A stretch of DNA of 64,000 nucleotides from Tenodera sinensis (Eukaryota > Arthropoda > Insecta > Mantodea > Mantidae), in assembly GCA_030765045.1 (NCBI GenBank), contig CM060972.1, positions 61,734,773 through 61,798,772 of the forward strand. Reading direction: 5' to 3'. Positions 44,701 to 58,400 of the stretch are shown here, piece by piece (the first letter of the stretch is position 1; the number at the start of each line of letters is the position of its first letter). Made by a program: the position numbers and the translations under genes. The notes below the pieces were generated by a model. It saw nothing but the letters and a program-made list of their open reading frames with translations. It searched no databases and was not told the origin of the DNA.

Positions 44701-47700
44701 AAAGACAATAATTGTCATGGCGCACTTATTTAGCTTGAATATTTCGTTCACCCAGAGAAATACTTTATATGTACAATTATTTGATGAATAATGAATATAC
44801 ATTTTATATTCTTAAAGGTATGTAAGTATATTTTCAAATAAAATTCTTCTATTTTATGTGACAAACTTATACTCTTTTATATCCATAGTATTCATTACAG
44901 AAATGCGAGATGCTTGCTGTGAATACAGTGTTCATTGAATTAAGCCTTTTTATTGGCACATTTCTTCTTCATGGTATGCTTTTATGGTTGCACAATCAGC
45001 AGTACGTGCATTACTATATATCTTCTAAACATTTGAGAAGTAAATCACTTAAATACGTTTGTATTGTGAAAAAGTGCACATGATGTTTTGGAGGCAAAGC
45101 GTAAATATTTATGCAATTCATGTAATTTGTTCTTCTCAGGTATACTGTTTCTTTCAACTGATGCTTGATTGCACACAATTTGCGATAAGTATCCTCTATT
45201 TTTATGTAGAACTGCAACGGGTCAGGATCCACTCTCGTAAACAAGGCTAAGATACCTACTCCAGAACGCAGTTAACCTGAAGTCATCCGCCTCCCTCCCG
45301 TCGATGTCCAAGTTCCGCTATCTGTTATTAGTTTCGTGCAAGTGACCTCGACGTATGTTATAGCGAGGCTGTCCGCACTACTTTACCCCTCAGAACAACC
45401 TAACCTGGAAACAAAACACCTATGGCTCGAGTGTGCCACGCGTACTGGGAGCTACTAGTCAACCTGAACACATACCAGCTACTCTTAAAATTATTAACCT
45501 GCAGGCGGCGCCGTGACCGAGTGGTTAGACGGCTCACCTCTCACCAAGGCGACCCGGGTTTGATCGCATGGAACCTTCTGTGGGACTTGTGCTGGACAAA
45601 GCGGCAACTGGGCTGGTTTTCTCTGCGTTCTCCGGTTTCCCCCGGCATTCATTCCACCAACTACTCCATCGTCACCTTTCCTTTCATTCATTTCGCCCTT
45701 ATTTTATATCATCTCCTTCCTCACTTTCATATCAGGCTCCTGCCCTCTCTGATTCGAAGGTTGCCTGCTCCTCAACAGGCATCTGATCTCAGGCGTCTAC
45801 TTGTAAGTCCTACACACGAGGAGAGTAAAAATAGGAACAAGATTAGTCTGCAGATAAAGTAAATATTGATGTAATTTTGTTCATTACATTATCCGGAAAT
45901 ACCAATACAAATATAGGCACTTATACCTCTAATACCTGTATGTTTCATTCATATGACTTTCTCCAGTGTCTTCTATCCTATTCTTTTCTATTATACTCTA
46001 TTTAGTTCTATTCTATAGTGCCCTTTCTACAAACTATTTTACAAAACTTTATTTTTCCATCTGCTTCATTTACATTCAGAAAAATATTTGCAGATACGAT
46101 TTCATTATCATTTGGTTTTAATATTAAGGGTAATAAGGGCGAGTTTCTTTAAAATGTTTCTCACCCACAGTGGAAGACATTGAACTTAAATATCAAATTT
46201 GGTATTTACTCGACTTTTCAATTTTGAGTCATATTCTTCTCAGACGGCAGACAGAGAGACAGACGGTGGAGTGGTAATCTCGGTGGCGGGACTCCTCGAA
46301 CTCGCGACTCCTCCTGTCGTCTCCTCTCTCCTTGTTTCGCTACATGACACTACTTGGGGCGTAAGTTTGGGAACAACTTAGCACAACACGTCAACTGTTG
46401 ACAAACTCATTTTGAATTTTCTCCTACAATTCATCTAGTTCCTCACAGAGCTGACCTGGTCACGTTTAAAAGTTCCTTGTATCTTCTAATTATTCTCACA
46501 ACTCCATACTTTTGAGCGCAGAATCGCACGCTATTCTAAATGTCCAAAGTAAAATACCAACAAGTGATGTGAAGCGAAGAACTGGAGAGTTGCAGAACTG
46601 CCGCTGTTTGTTTTGTAGTGTTTAACGCTCGCTCCTACTACATACGGCACCGCAGGCGGTGATACTGGTGATACATGGACTGAAGATGGAGCACCGATGG
46701 AGTGAGATGGCAGGGGAAACCAGAGAACCTGGAGGAAACCCGCTCCAGCGCCGCTTCCTCCACCACAAATCCCACATGCGGTTGCTGGGATCCAACCCGG
46801 ACCGCTTTGGTGAGAAGCGAATGGTCTGACCAATCGACTACGGCGCGACCGAACTGCCGCTCGAACCTCTTTACATCCTTATATAGTGTCTTTTCGAAGC
46901 TATTTCTCGTGCCTCAAACTTATTCCCTTATTGGCAAAAGGATCCCGGTTATATTGAAAATTCCGGGAATTTACAAAACGCACAATTCCTATTGATATAG
47001 ACTCACAGCACATCACAAATCCAAGATATTCTCATTTGCCCTCACTGACCTCGGCCAACTGGCATAGCTTCAATGTACTACTACAAATTCTCCCTAAGGG
47101 CCATTCTTCACATTACTTTTTACCCCATTTGAAGTTTGCTTGCTAGGATACAACGTAAAACTTTCGCAACTAAGCACCTGCCCAGGTCCACGATACAAAA
47201 CAGATTACATTGCTTAACATTTGATCAGGCTTACACAGATGAAACAATTGCTCCAAAAATTACCTACGGAATAAAATAAAATAAACCTCACCAGACAGAC
47301 AGAAAGAGGCACATGGACAGATATACACACAGACAAGGACTTTTTTTTCTTTCTAAAAAGGCTTTATCTATCAATTTGCCCTCAAAACATGTATTTTTAA
47401 AAATGTTGAAATCAAATTTTTGGTTGGAATATAACTCTTCCTCTATATATTATAAACAGGTGCTAGAGAAAATAAAAAGTATTGTTCTTTACTTTCAATG
47501 TGACCCCACTTAGCAACTAACTTGGTCCTTAAAATACTTGCCTAGTTGTCATCTTTAAAGCCAGCATTAGCAGTACTAACTCATTGATTATAGGGTACAT
47601 TCGCCAACCTCTCCAGCTACCTGTTGCTGTCAAGGTCCTCGATGGACGATCTCCAGAAGCGACTTCAAGAGAATCTCACAATTAAGAGGTTCAGACCCAA

Positions 47701-50700
47701 CCTCGTGGTTAGCGGAAGTGCTCCATACGACGAGGATAACTGGGAATGGGTTAGAATTGGAAATCATGTGATTTTCCAGTCCTTCCGGGTCTGTGCTAGG
47801 TAAGTTTGGAACAATACTTTTATACCTTTAGCTTCGATGCATTGTTGTATTTACTTCTTAGAATCACATTTGACCTCTGTTGCTTATAATTAGATTTGTA
47901 AACTATTGAATTGACTTTTGAAATTGAGTGTTCCTTGGTTGTTAAGATTAGGTATGATTAAACAGGAAATTATGTCACAACAGTAGCGTATATAGGGGCA
48001 AGAGAGGCCAGGCACTAACGTGCAAGGTGGCCGTCATACTTAATTTAGGAAATACTAGAATCCTTCCTAACGAGGGGGCATACGCACATACCATTCTATA
48101 CGACTTAGATACGCCCCCGGTGACGTTCATCTTCAGGGGCTACACGTCTCCCCGTGCACATTCTGCTGGTAAACTAAACAGACGTGCGAAAAGAGACAGG
48201 ATGCTATGTTAGTAGGTGGTAAGATGCAATTAGGTCGGGTTCCACTTTAGCACCTTGGTTAGTGAAAGTTAATACCTAACTGATATGCAGTACATGCGAG
48301 TGCGTGCATTGGATCCTGGGAGACACATCGAAATCTGTGCAGCACCCAGATTTTGTAGCTATGACCATTAAAATCGTATTTTACACTATTACCGTTTTTA
48401 TGGAGATGTTTTTGAATGTAAGTATTTAAAGGGAAATATTAATTTCGGGAGACATGACTGACAGTTGAGGTAGGCGTGTTTCCTGCTTTATTTTCAGCAA
48501 TTGCAATTAATATCGTGTAAAGCATTCAGTTTTAAATTTTCAATCGTAGTCCAGTACTCATGAGATGGCACTATGCTGAATAAAAATACCTAAAGAAATA
48601 TATTTCATTAGTTTGTATAATTTTATATTTCGTAAGGGTTATAACTAATGATATTCCCGTTAATAATAAAAAGGATAAAGGGAAATAAAAAGAATGTTAA
48701 GTGGGATTTGAACTAATGTTAGCCTTCCACAGTTGATTTGAGCGAACACATCTTAGCCGGTTCCGCTGTAGCGAGCACACGAATTTGCTCTAACTGATAA
48801 ACTTACGTCTGTAAGTATAGCACCGAACACTGGAATCATTTTAGTTCTAGTCCACAACTTAATAAAACATCAAAAGAACATATTTTCTGCAGGTGCACTG
48901 GAGTTAAATCTGCAATGTTTGTCCGTTAATGTAGGATTGCTGAACTATTGCTTTTCAAAACTGCGAGATAAGCTACGAGCTGTCACGTCCTCTGAACAGC
49001 AAGGGAAGCATATGATCAATTTAATTCTCATACCATCTATGCAAGTACGCCTGAGAATTAGGTGACCCTTCGCGAAGGTCTCATTGAAGCTAGGTATTTA
49101 ATTTTGTGAAAGATGCTTGCTTGGGTATGAAAACACTACCCTGTACTGCCTAGTTAAGATGAGCGAAATGTGCCATATGTGTCATTTGGGCCCTTTATGG
49201 GCGACCTCCGCCAACGTGCGCCCTTTAACGTGGTAATTACCTGCAACTTAAACTCATAAGTATTAGAAGGCACCTTTACTATAGAGAAGAAAAATCGTAT
49301 CTCAAAAAATTAGGGGTTTTATTCGAGGGTCAGTCCTATGCCGTAAGCGTGAACTTTGGCTGATATAGTACTTATTCTCCGCATACCTGCTCGTCTCCAA
49401 GCTTTCGAATCCCTGCACAATCAATGCTTGACGATCGCTAAGAGTCACATCCAAGTCATTCCTAAATGGATAAAATTTCATTCTCGAGGAGACTTAAACC
49501 CCCATTCTCTGTGGTACAAACGTTTGCTCTTTCCGGCCACAGCAGAAACTGTAGGGTTGTAATTTGGAGAGCGATGATCATTACCATGTGAGGGGATCCT
49601 ACCCTAACGAGCTACAGCTAAAACAAAAACGTACCACTCAGCGCAATATGTAATCAGCTTGTTTCCATGGTAACCCACTTCACTTCCCTTTCTAGCCTAC
49701 TATCAGCACGTTTATGTACCCCATACCTCTTGTACGACTTTCATTCTTAACAAGTGAATAAGTATGACATTAATTCAACTTCAACTTTTGGGCAAACCTG
49801 TTCAAATCTATTGTTTGTTGATGTGCTGGTAATTACCGAACTTGACGTAGGATATCGACGCTTGGAAGGACTCCTGCACATTATTAACATGGCATTCCTT
49901 GTTTATTTCGTGATAAAGTGGTTCGGAAAGAAGTTTCACAACAAACAATCGTTACCATAAGTAATGGCACGGTGTTCTCTCGATATAATGCTTGTTTAGC
50001 CGAAGTGGACGACATTTCCAGCATCTTCTAGAAGGTAAGAATGTCATACATGCTTTATGCGCGGAATTTATGTAGGAGCAAAGCCGGCTGTGGCACACCC
50101 AATCGCGCACAGGCGAAATGCCATGCGTCCGTTAGGTTTTAAATGAAGAACACTGTACTTTTATTGTGTAAGCTTTGCAGTAATGTCCCACTTCGTTTTC
50201 ACGATGTGCTCTTCATACTCTTCTCCATTTAATTTTCTCACATTGATGCTCCAAACTTTTGAGATGTTGACAATATCAGTAGTTTGGTTATCGAATGTTA
50301 ATTTATAATTTCGTTCAATACGAAATTTGTTAAGGAGATTCGAAACATATTTCCTGTTGTACTTTGTGTTCTGAGGTTTCCCTCTTCGAATTATTTCATC
50401 CACTTCAGTATGATATGCTTCATCGAGAGTCAGTCACTTTTGACATTTGAATCTAGAGTGTCTGGTGCGTCAAATTACGCAAGCTGTTGCGCATCTGTAG
50501 GAAAGTGCAGTTAGATTCTGCAACTTGATCACAGGCGATAATTAAAATTCAGAAGAGCTGATAATGAAATTTGATAATACATTTTTCTCGAATGAAGGTT
50601 GAAATTAGAAAATTTGGAAATTTGAAATTGTATGCAATGATTGATTTTAACAGGCACGTAGAATAGTCACTAAAATGTGTTACACACGATCTTGAATGTT

Positions 50701-53700
50701 AATTCCTGGAAAACAGGTGGGAATTTTGCTTCATTCTTAACACCGTCTTATCAAAAGACCTTCATTTGTTGATCACTGAATAAGAGATGGGAGAATAATG
50801 CCATAAACAATTTTTTCTACTTTTCACGCGCCTCGAAACACAAGTACCACCTATGTAATTCCTATGAAGCATGTGTGCGATACGAAATAATTTAGCCTGT
50901 TGAAGTGTTGAACTTTTTAATGCAGTTCAATCTCATTGATAGAGAGAGACGTATGAACGGAACAGTTCTGCCACATTCAGTCCAACGGCGAAGAAAAGGG
51001 CTAACAGAGAAAACGCGCATCTTTTATTTACGTATTGTGAAACATCTCATTTGCAAATATCCGGCTACATAGCATTCAATACTGACCGTAAAAAATGACT
51101 GACAATGAGTGTAAGTTTGAATCAATCATGAATCATGATCGACTACTTGATACTTCTTCGGTAATTCAATGAAGCTTAAAGAATGCTTTTTGTCATGAAA
51201 ATTATTTCGAGACCGAATCCAATGACAACAAACATGAGTCTGAAAGCTCAATGAAATCACTCAAGAAAAAGTATATTGAAGATAAAGATTCACCAAGATA
51301 ATTACAATGAGAGAACGATGCCATTGATTGATTGGTTGGTTGATTGATTGATTATATATTGGAGGGGATTGCGCACTTAGCAAGTTGATTAGAATTTTGT
51401 ACGTCACGCTCGAGGCAGCCGGCGAGCAACAAGGAGACACCCACAGAGCAGGGTCCCTACAGGTTTACAGGTAGTTTATCTCGACGGGAGGTTTGCGCAC
51501 GGAGCCTGCCATCCAGGTTTCGACTAGTGGCCCTCCTGGCACAGACGACCGCAACGCCACCTCGGCACCAGAACACCAGAACTTCACGAAGAACTGTAGA
51601 CTGTGTTAACGATAAAAGAAATCTGTGTTTTTGTGCTTCGGTTTTAAAAGTCAAATAAAGTAACAGAAAAGGTTATTGCAATCTGTTGTTATTTTGTCAC
51701 ATAATTTTCACGACAAATAAAATATATATCTTGAATTTTCTAGAAATAGCCTCTGAAGTCCTCTTCATTCTGTTTGAACCGCTGTTGTACAACTGGTAAA
51801 CCGTAAGAGATGGACAAAATGTTACTGCATAAAAAATCTAGATCTCGTTATAGCATACAATTCCTTGTTAAATACATTTTTTGAGGCTTTAACCATTTGC
51901 TAGATATTGTTTGTTAAACATTTGCAATTTTAGATACTTTATGCTTCTCTCAACTGCATATCAGGATTCTCCTTCCTTCCTTCTAGGTACATTTGCTGTA
52001 ACGTCAGTTAAGCAAGCTAGGCCATACATCCCAGTCGGCAAACATCCCCTTCGAACGAAGTTGAACAAACTCGAGTATTGTAGACTACACGCTGCACCCA
52101 AATGCGTTGCTGCTTGCATATGTAGCAAGGCGCACGTCGCCTCGCCTTGGTTTCCCCTCTCAAGTTCGAACATTGCACGAATGCAATTTACCTGTCATTG
52201 GTAGATAAAACTATTGTGTGTACATCAGATATTTTAATGCTCATGTTTATCTCCTTTTCATAAGTATGTTCGTTATCATTACGATCTTATCTACTGGTAG
52301 TGCCATATTATCAGTAAATCTTATTCCTTTTATTCTGCTTCCTACCACTGCCGTTTCTCACTTGTTTTTGAAACAACTTCTTCCCCAGTTTCTCTAAGAA
52401 GGTGATGAACAGTGAGCATGCATATTCTACTTCTCTTGCTTTATCTTCTATCACGTGGTTCTGATTACAATAGTATTTAAACAAGGAGCTTGTAACATTC
52501 ACTAATAACAGATATGTTGTAGACAAAGGGAAAGAAGGGTGGTGCAACCCTTTTTTGGGCTTTGATTGTCAAGGACCCTTTAAGGGCCATCTGGATGATG
52601 TATTGCTATTAAAGTCAGACGCACACACCCATTTACTCCCTCACTCATACTTCCAGCCCGTACCCAGGCGGGAGTCGAACCTGCGACCCTTTGCACGGCG
52701 GAGCGCCAAAGACTAACGCTCCGGCAACCACGACTACGAGGGCCGGAATTGTGCTACAACCTTATTGGCTGGAGAAATAGCAGAGGGGAGTTCGCCCTGG
52801 AAACCACAGAAAGCCATATACCTCCAGTAACTCTTACAAGTAGTGTCTTGTTTAAAATTATGGCAGACACAGAATTTAATGGTGGCTGATAACTGACAAT
52901 TACTATTTTCTTTCCTATTTTACAAATAATTTTGTGCGCACAAATGATATTTAGGTATATCACAGCCTTTACAGCGTGATTTCACAGCATGTTTAACTGC
53001 AACACCCCAAGCCTCTGATTAGATGTGTGTGTTGAGCCATCTGCCATTAAATTTTGTGTCAGCCATAACTAAGTTTGCTTCATCTACAGACTACTACTAC
53101 TTCTTTTCTGTTCCCAATTTGCAACATTTTTCTTCGGAATCTCGGTAGGTTCCTTGAGCCTACGCTGTTAAACACCTTTGTTCAGATACATAAATTTCAC
53201 ATATACTTTTATATTTTCTGCTAAGAACACTTTCTTTCTATTCTTAGAAGTAGAATAAAATTACATCTCCTGCACCTTATTTATTTTTGTTATTCTCCTA
53301 ATTTGTTTTCCATGTTAGAACATAAGCATCGATTGATTATTTTCAGCTGCTACTTTATCGAGAGAGCTCACGCTAATAGTCCTGAAATCATTGCATATTA
53401 TTGACTTCTTGTTCTTCGGTATTAGGTGTATCATTGCCTCAGACTTCAAGCGATTCATTTCCCTCATATTCTGTGTCAGTGCATAAAGGAAAAGTTTCTT
53501 CGTTCTTTCACCCATGCATTCAATGGTCAACGGGGATTTAAGCAGTTGCTGTTGATTTCCTGTTCATTTCCTTAAGTGCTAGCTCTACTTAAAAAGCATA
53601 AAAATTGAAAATTCTATTTCGCAGTGTGACACACCTACTTTGTCTTCTACAGGAACATTACCTGGACTCTCTTTTCTTTTATCGACATGACTATTCTTCG

Positions 53701-55422
53701 AATCTTTATACAGCTATCGCGAAATGCGGCGACCGCAAGTTGCCTGCAGCATGGGCAGAGCGTGACGTCATTGCACAAACACAGTGACAGCATAAAACAC
53801 AACGGGGCTCCTGCGTACAGTGCATTCCACACGGAATTAAATGCCCCCAGCAAGAAAATCGAAACATTCACGTATTGCTGAACTTATACAAGAATTTCGA
53901 AGTGAATACTTTACTACAAATGGTAATAGTATAGAATACAAGTTATGCAACAACTTGACCTACAACGTTTAAGCTTCGGCGGTACCTGGTTTACTTCTGT
54001 GCTCTGATAACGTGACAGACTGGCCCCTCCCCCTTCCTATAGTCCATACTCTACAACATTTCGTTCCCTGTATGAAGGTTCGCTCCCTTCACATGACTTT
54101 CGTATATAGTAGGTCTATTAAAAATCTATTAGCCAAATTAAATGAGAGAGCATTATGATTTTTAAATACACCAAAATAACGAATTATGTCACAGTTTACC
54201 TGTTCTGGCGGTTTTCGAGATATTTGACGCCGGCCGGTTGCCGCCGCTCAAAAGGAGAGCCGAGGTCGACTACCTCACACCACTGTGCGACTAGTAAACT
54301 AGTAACAATGGAGCGGGCCGGAACAAAGACAGATTTTGTCAGGATTCGGTTTACAAGAAGTTTCGAGAAAATGTGTATTTTCCAGAGAATTCACCTGGCA
54401 CGCATATAAAAGCGAGAGACCCTAAATAGAGTTTATCTTCAAAGTGAAGGAGTTTTAATGAGTATTAAGTGAGTGTATCGTGGAAGCTAGCTGTTTATGA
54501 GACAGAGAGGGAGAGAGAGAGGGAGTGGAGTGTGTTGTTGAGGCTACGCCTGGACAGGACAGCTTTGAGTTGCAAGGTCACAACGGGTTTAATTCGTGTT
54601 AACGATAAAAAAGAGAACTTTGTTTTTATGATTCAGTTATAGCAGAGAAATAATGTGACGGAAAAAGGTGACTGGACTTTCATTTGTCACTATATCTTAA
54701 TTTATTAGTTTTATAAGTTTTCGAAAATTGCACCTGTTTTTCAACTTGCTTGTGTATGCTCTTAAAAAATTTATAAGCTTTTAGTGGAAAATCGGTTTGT
54801 TATAATAGCTGAAATTACAGTGAAAATGAGTGTTGATCCAACGAAGGAATAAAATGACAAAAGTCAGGAATTATCAACAGTTTTATAGCACTTCACTTTT
54901 TATGAATCAGTATTTATGACTTCATGGATTTATTTCTCCCAGGAGGTGTTTATTTGTTAATTAGATTTACGAAAGCTTTTCCCCAATGACTTTTATCAGT
55001 TTAAGTTATCAGTTGCTCTATTAAATGCAAATAAAACAATTATGTAAATACTACACATGAAAACTTTCTGTTTTTAAATCGTGCAATTGTAAGATTAAAT
55101 CAACCTGAAAAGATACAATATCTGTAAAAAATGAAAGAAAACGCTACAACACGTAAAATATGATACCGATTGCTCTTTCGGCGCATTTAAAATTATAATT
55201 TTATCGCTATTAATGTGCCTGGAAGTTTTTAAAGTGGGGACGAATACCTGAGCTTGCTTTTGGAAGTCCTATATTTTCAGTATTCCTTGTCCGTCTATTA
55301 TTTATCTGCTGTTTTTATATTTTGTTAATCAAAATGAACTCCATTTTTTAGATTAAAGACTCCCATACGAACATTTAAGATCTTTCATACAATTTGAAAG
55401 AGTGTGATGGGGCACAGACAGA

Positions 55423-55499
<77 letters not shown>

Positions 55500-58400
55500 A
55501 GAGACGGAATAATTTGCTTCAGAGTTTTCTTCAGAATTTAAAGTGCTTTTTAAGTCAGATTTATTCATAATACTGGATATCGTAACGTGGATCTGAATTT
55601 TAATTGTAAGGCTTGTGTTGGCAAAAAGCCAACAAATTATCTTTTATCTTCATCAACTTCACTGAAGTAATCCTGTTAGCAGCGGTGTAAAATCAAAGTC
55701 TTAGTGATGAGTTGTAATGGAAAGAAGAGGCTTAAGACAGTCTTAATAGGATATTAAATAACGCTGTCGTAAATTTTGTCCTAAAACTTTTATTTTCTCG
55801 AAAAAGAGACTCTTTGCTCCATTTATTAATTTGCATGAACGAGGTTTTTATGTTCAGTGGGAGAACGATTCATCTCGTACATTTTTATTGCTTTCGTTGT
55901 AACTGTAAAAATTTAAAACACCTATTTGAGTGCAGTTCAGTTCAGTTCACATGATAGATATTATCTGACTTTAATTACAAAGTAATATGACAAATCGACA
56001 AATTGCATGCAACAAACTCTTTGATGCCGTGCTAAGTACATTTAACCAGCCCACCTGAACATTATATTTGTTAAAGGAAAATCACCTAGTAGTATAATAT
56101 CTCCATTAATATCTGTGAAAAAAGGCAAACAAATTTCCAGCATTCAGAAATACTACTTTTAGTTTTATTAAACACCATAAACGAACTACTTTAGTTCTAT
56201 ACAACTTTTATAGCTGTACAACCTATAAAGGCACGTGATATAGCGATTTAAATGTTCACGTGTAAGCCAACCTCCTATAACATTGTATTAAAACGATAAG
56301 GTTTGCCGTTAAATTGTGTTGTTCACCGTGGTTGTGGACGAAACGTGTGGACATAGTTACTCCAGCAGACCACGACAAATCAGTCCGGAAGTTTCTTCTA
56401 GAATAATCAACTCCGGCCGTGAAAGCCTACGCTTACTCAATAATTGTATTGGACACATTTGTTATACTCATCACGTAGAACCCCTGGTTAACGTATGGCC
56501 AAAGCAGTACCTTTCACCTGGTATTACATATCAATGGGCGCAGAAAAGAATGAAGATTTCAGTAGTGTTAAAAAATGACCTAAAATTACCATGTGTCCTT
56601 AACTAAAATGATTAGTCTACAAATAAAGTAAATATTGATATAACCTTGTCCATTACACTATCCGAGTTACCAAAGCAAATATCCGCACTTATATTCCTAA
56701 CAATTTCTATAACGTCCATTAATGATCATTACAAACTACATCAAATTCATTTAACATTACCGATTTAGCTTAATTAAGGTATATTTATTACTGCGCTAAT
56801 CAGTTTATACAGGATGGAAGGAAAGTCGTTACATTCGTTCTAATATGTGCTTCATAGAAGCATTACAAACAAAAAGTCTAATGGCATTTTGTTCTTTAAT
56901 CAGTCGATTTCGAAAAAATAAATGTTTTTCGATCCAAACTGGATGCGTAATTCCACAAGAGTGTTACTTGTAAAGATGCGTAGAGTAACTTATTTCTGAC
57001 ATAGCTTCGGTAGTAATTATGAGTTTCGAAATAGTTGATCACTTAGAAGACGTGAAGGAATACGCCGAGCAGCTCTTTCAGACGTGAAGTAATTCGGCAA
57101 CGTTGCATTGAGGTTGGTCAGGCAATTGACTTAGTTTCTGGATTTAAACAGATCGGGCGCTTTCGCTTGCGTGTAATGTTTTGGGAGCTAACGCTTGTGA
57201 TTGGCCCACACTCGCACAGTAAACACGGAAGGACAATGCAGGGTATGTGTTTATGTTCTCAAGACGGACCGTTACGGTCTTTCTTTATGTACTGAGTTAG
57301 GGACAGTGGCACCCACACAATCTGCAGGGTTGCCAGCTTGTTTTCGACAAAACTAAAATATTCCGTAGGAAATAATCAGAGGCAAACACGTAAGCTACAA
57401 AATGTGGTCCAAATATCGAGATCTAGCACTGGTTTAAATTAATGTAATGACTTCGCTTCTACCCGGTATATTTCAAATGGCACATTCCTAACAAACCGTA
57501 TACAATAAAATTCCTCTAAAAGTGATTAGGAAATCAAGAGCCACGCCTCCCTATGAAGTCAGGCTACCCCATCTACCTTGAACTCATCCAATGTTGCACA
57601 AGGAGACAACCATACTTAAAATTCAGAGGGAAGTAGGCTATGAATTTTTGACATTTCAATTTCGTACTTGGTAGTTATGTTTATTCCGCAAGGTTGGCAG
57701 CGACATACGCAATATTTTACACGCGCATCTGCAGCAATAGAGTGGCAAAGGAAGAAAAGGGTTTCACAGAAAAGGAATCGGAAAGGGGTGAGCTCGCAAT
57801 GACAATGCAGCCAGAAACGAGGGGAGTGCACCCCCTGGTGTGCAAAATAAAAATCGATTCAAGTAATTTGGATTTAAAAGGACGTGTATGCATGTTGAGC
57901 GAACTGTCGTAAAAAATAATTTCCCGGGACAACAATATAGGATAGATTTACCTTCGCTAGATGCTGTAAAAACGGTATTTTTTTTGCTGTCACTCCCACG
58001 GTTTGCTCCAGCGACATTCGGTTGATGAATTAATATTTTCAAGTGCAAGGCTACATTAACGTTTGCACTTCTACCTAATCATAATTCCTCCTGTAGCAAC
58101 ACTTTAATCTCTGAGCACTTTACAGTAGTATAAATCCATTAATTTTGAGAGATTCTCTATTTGTGTCATAAGCTTAAAAATTGTTACATGTTACAGTCAG
58201 ATATTTATTTTTATACACGCAGTTTCTAAAGTCATTTCCGAAATCTTATTTTTCTATCTTCTTTATGTTAATCAAGTCAAACTGAAGATATAAATTTCAT
58301 TTGTCATGAGCATAACTTAAATGGTATTTTAATCAAATCGTTAGAGTCATTTTTGAAAGTTTGGTATTTAACAGACTTTCCATTTTTTACCTATGCCGTT

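Noticed and set aside
45504..45575. A tRNA gene at GCGCCGTGACCGAGTGGTTA
   Set aside because: It is the head of a multi-copy SINE flanked by a target duplication.
52655..52748. A tRNA gene at the strong B box GGTTCGACTCCC
   Set aside because: No acceptor or anticodon stem can be closed; a SINE body and A-rich tail follow.
56316..56606. Independent 96-aa gene inside gene B intron 4
   Set aside because: No domain, no promoter or splice context, and such frames are expected by chance in this much noncoding DNA.
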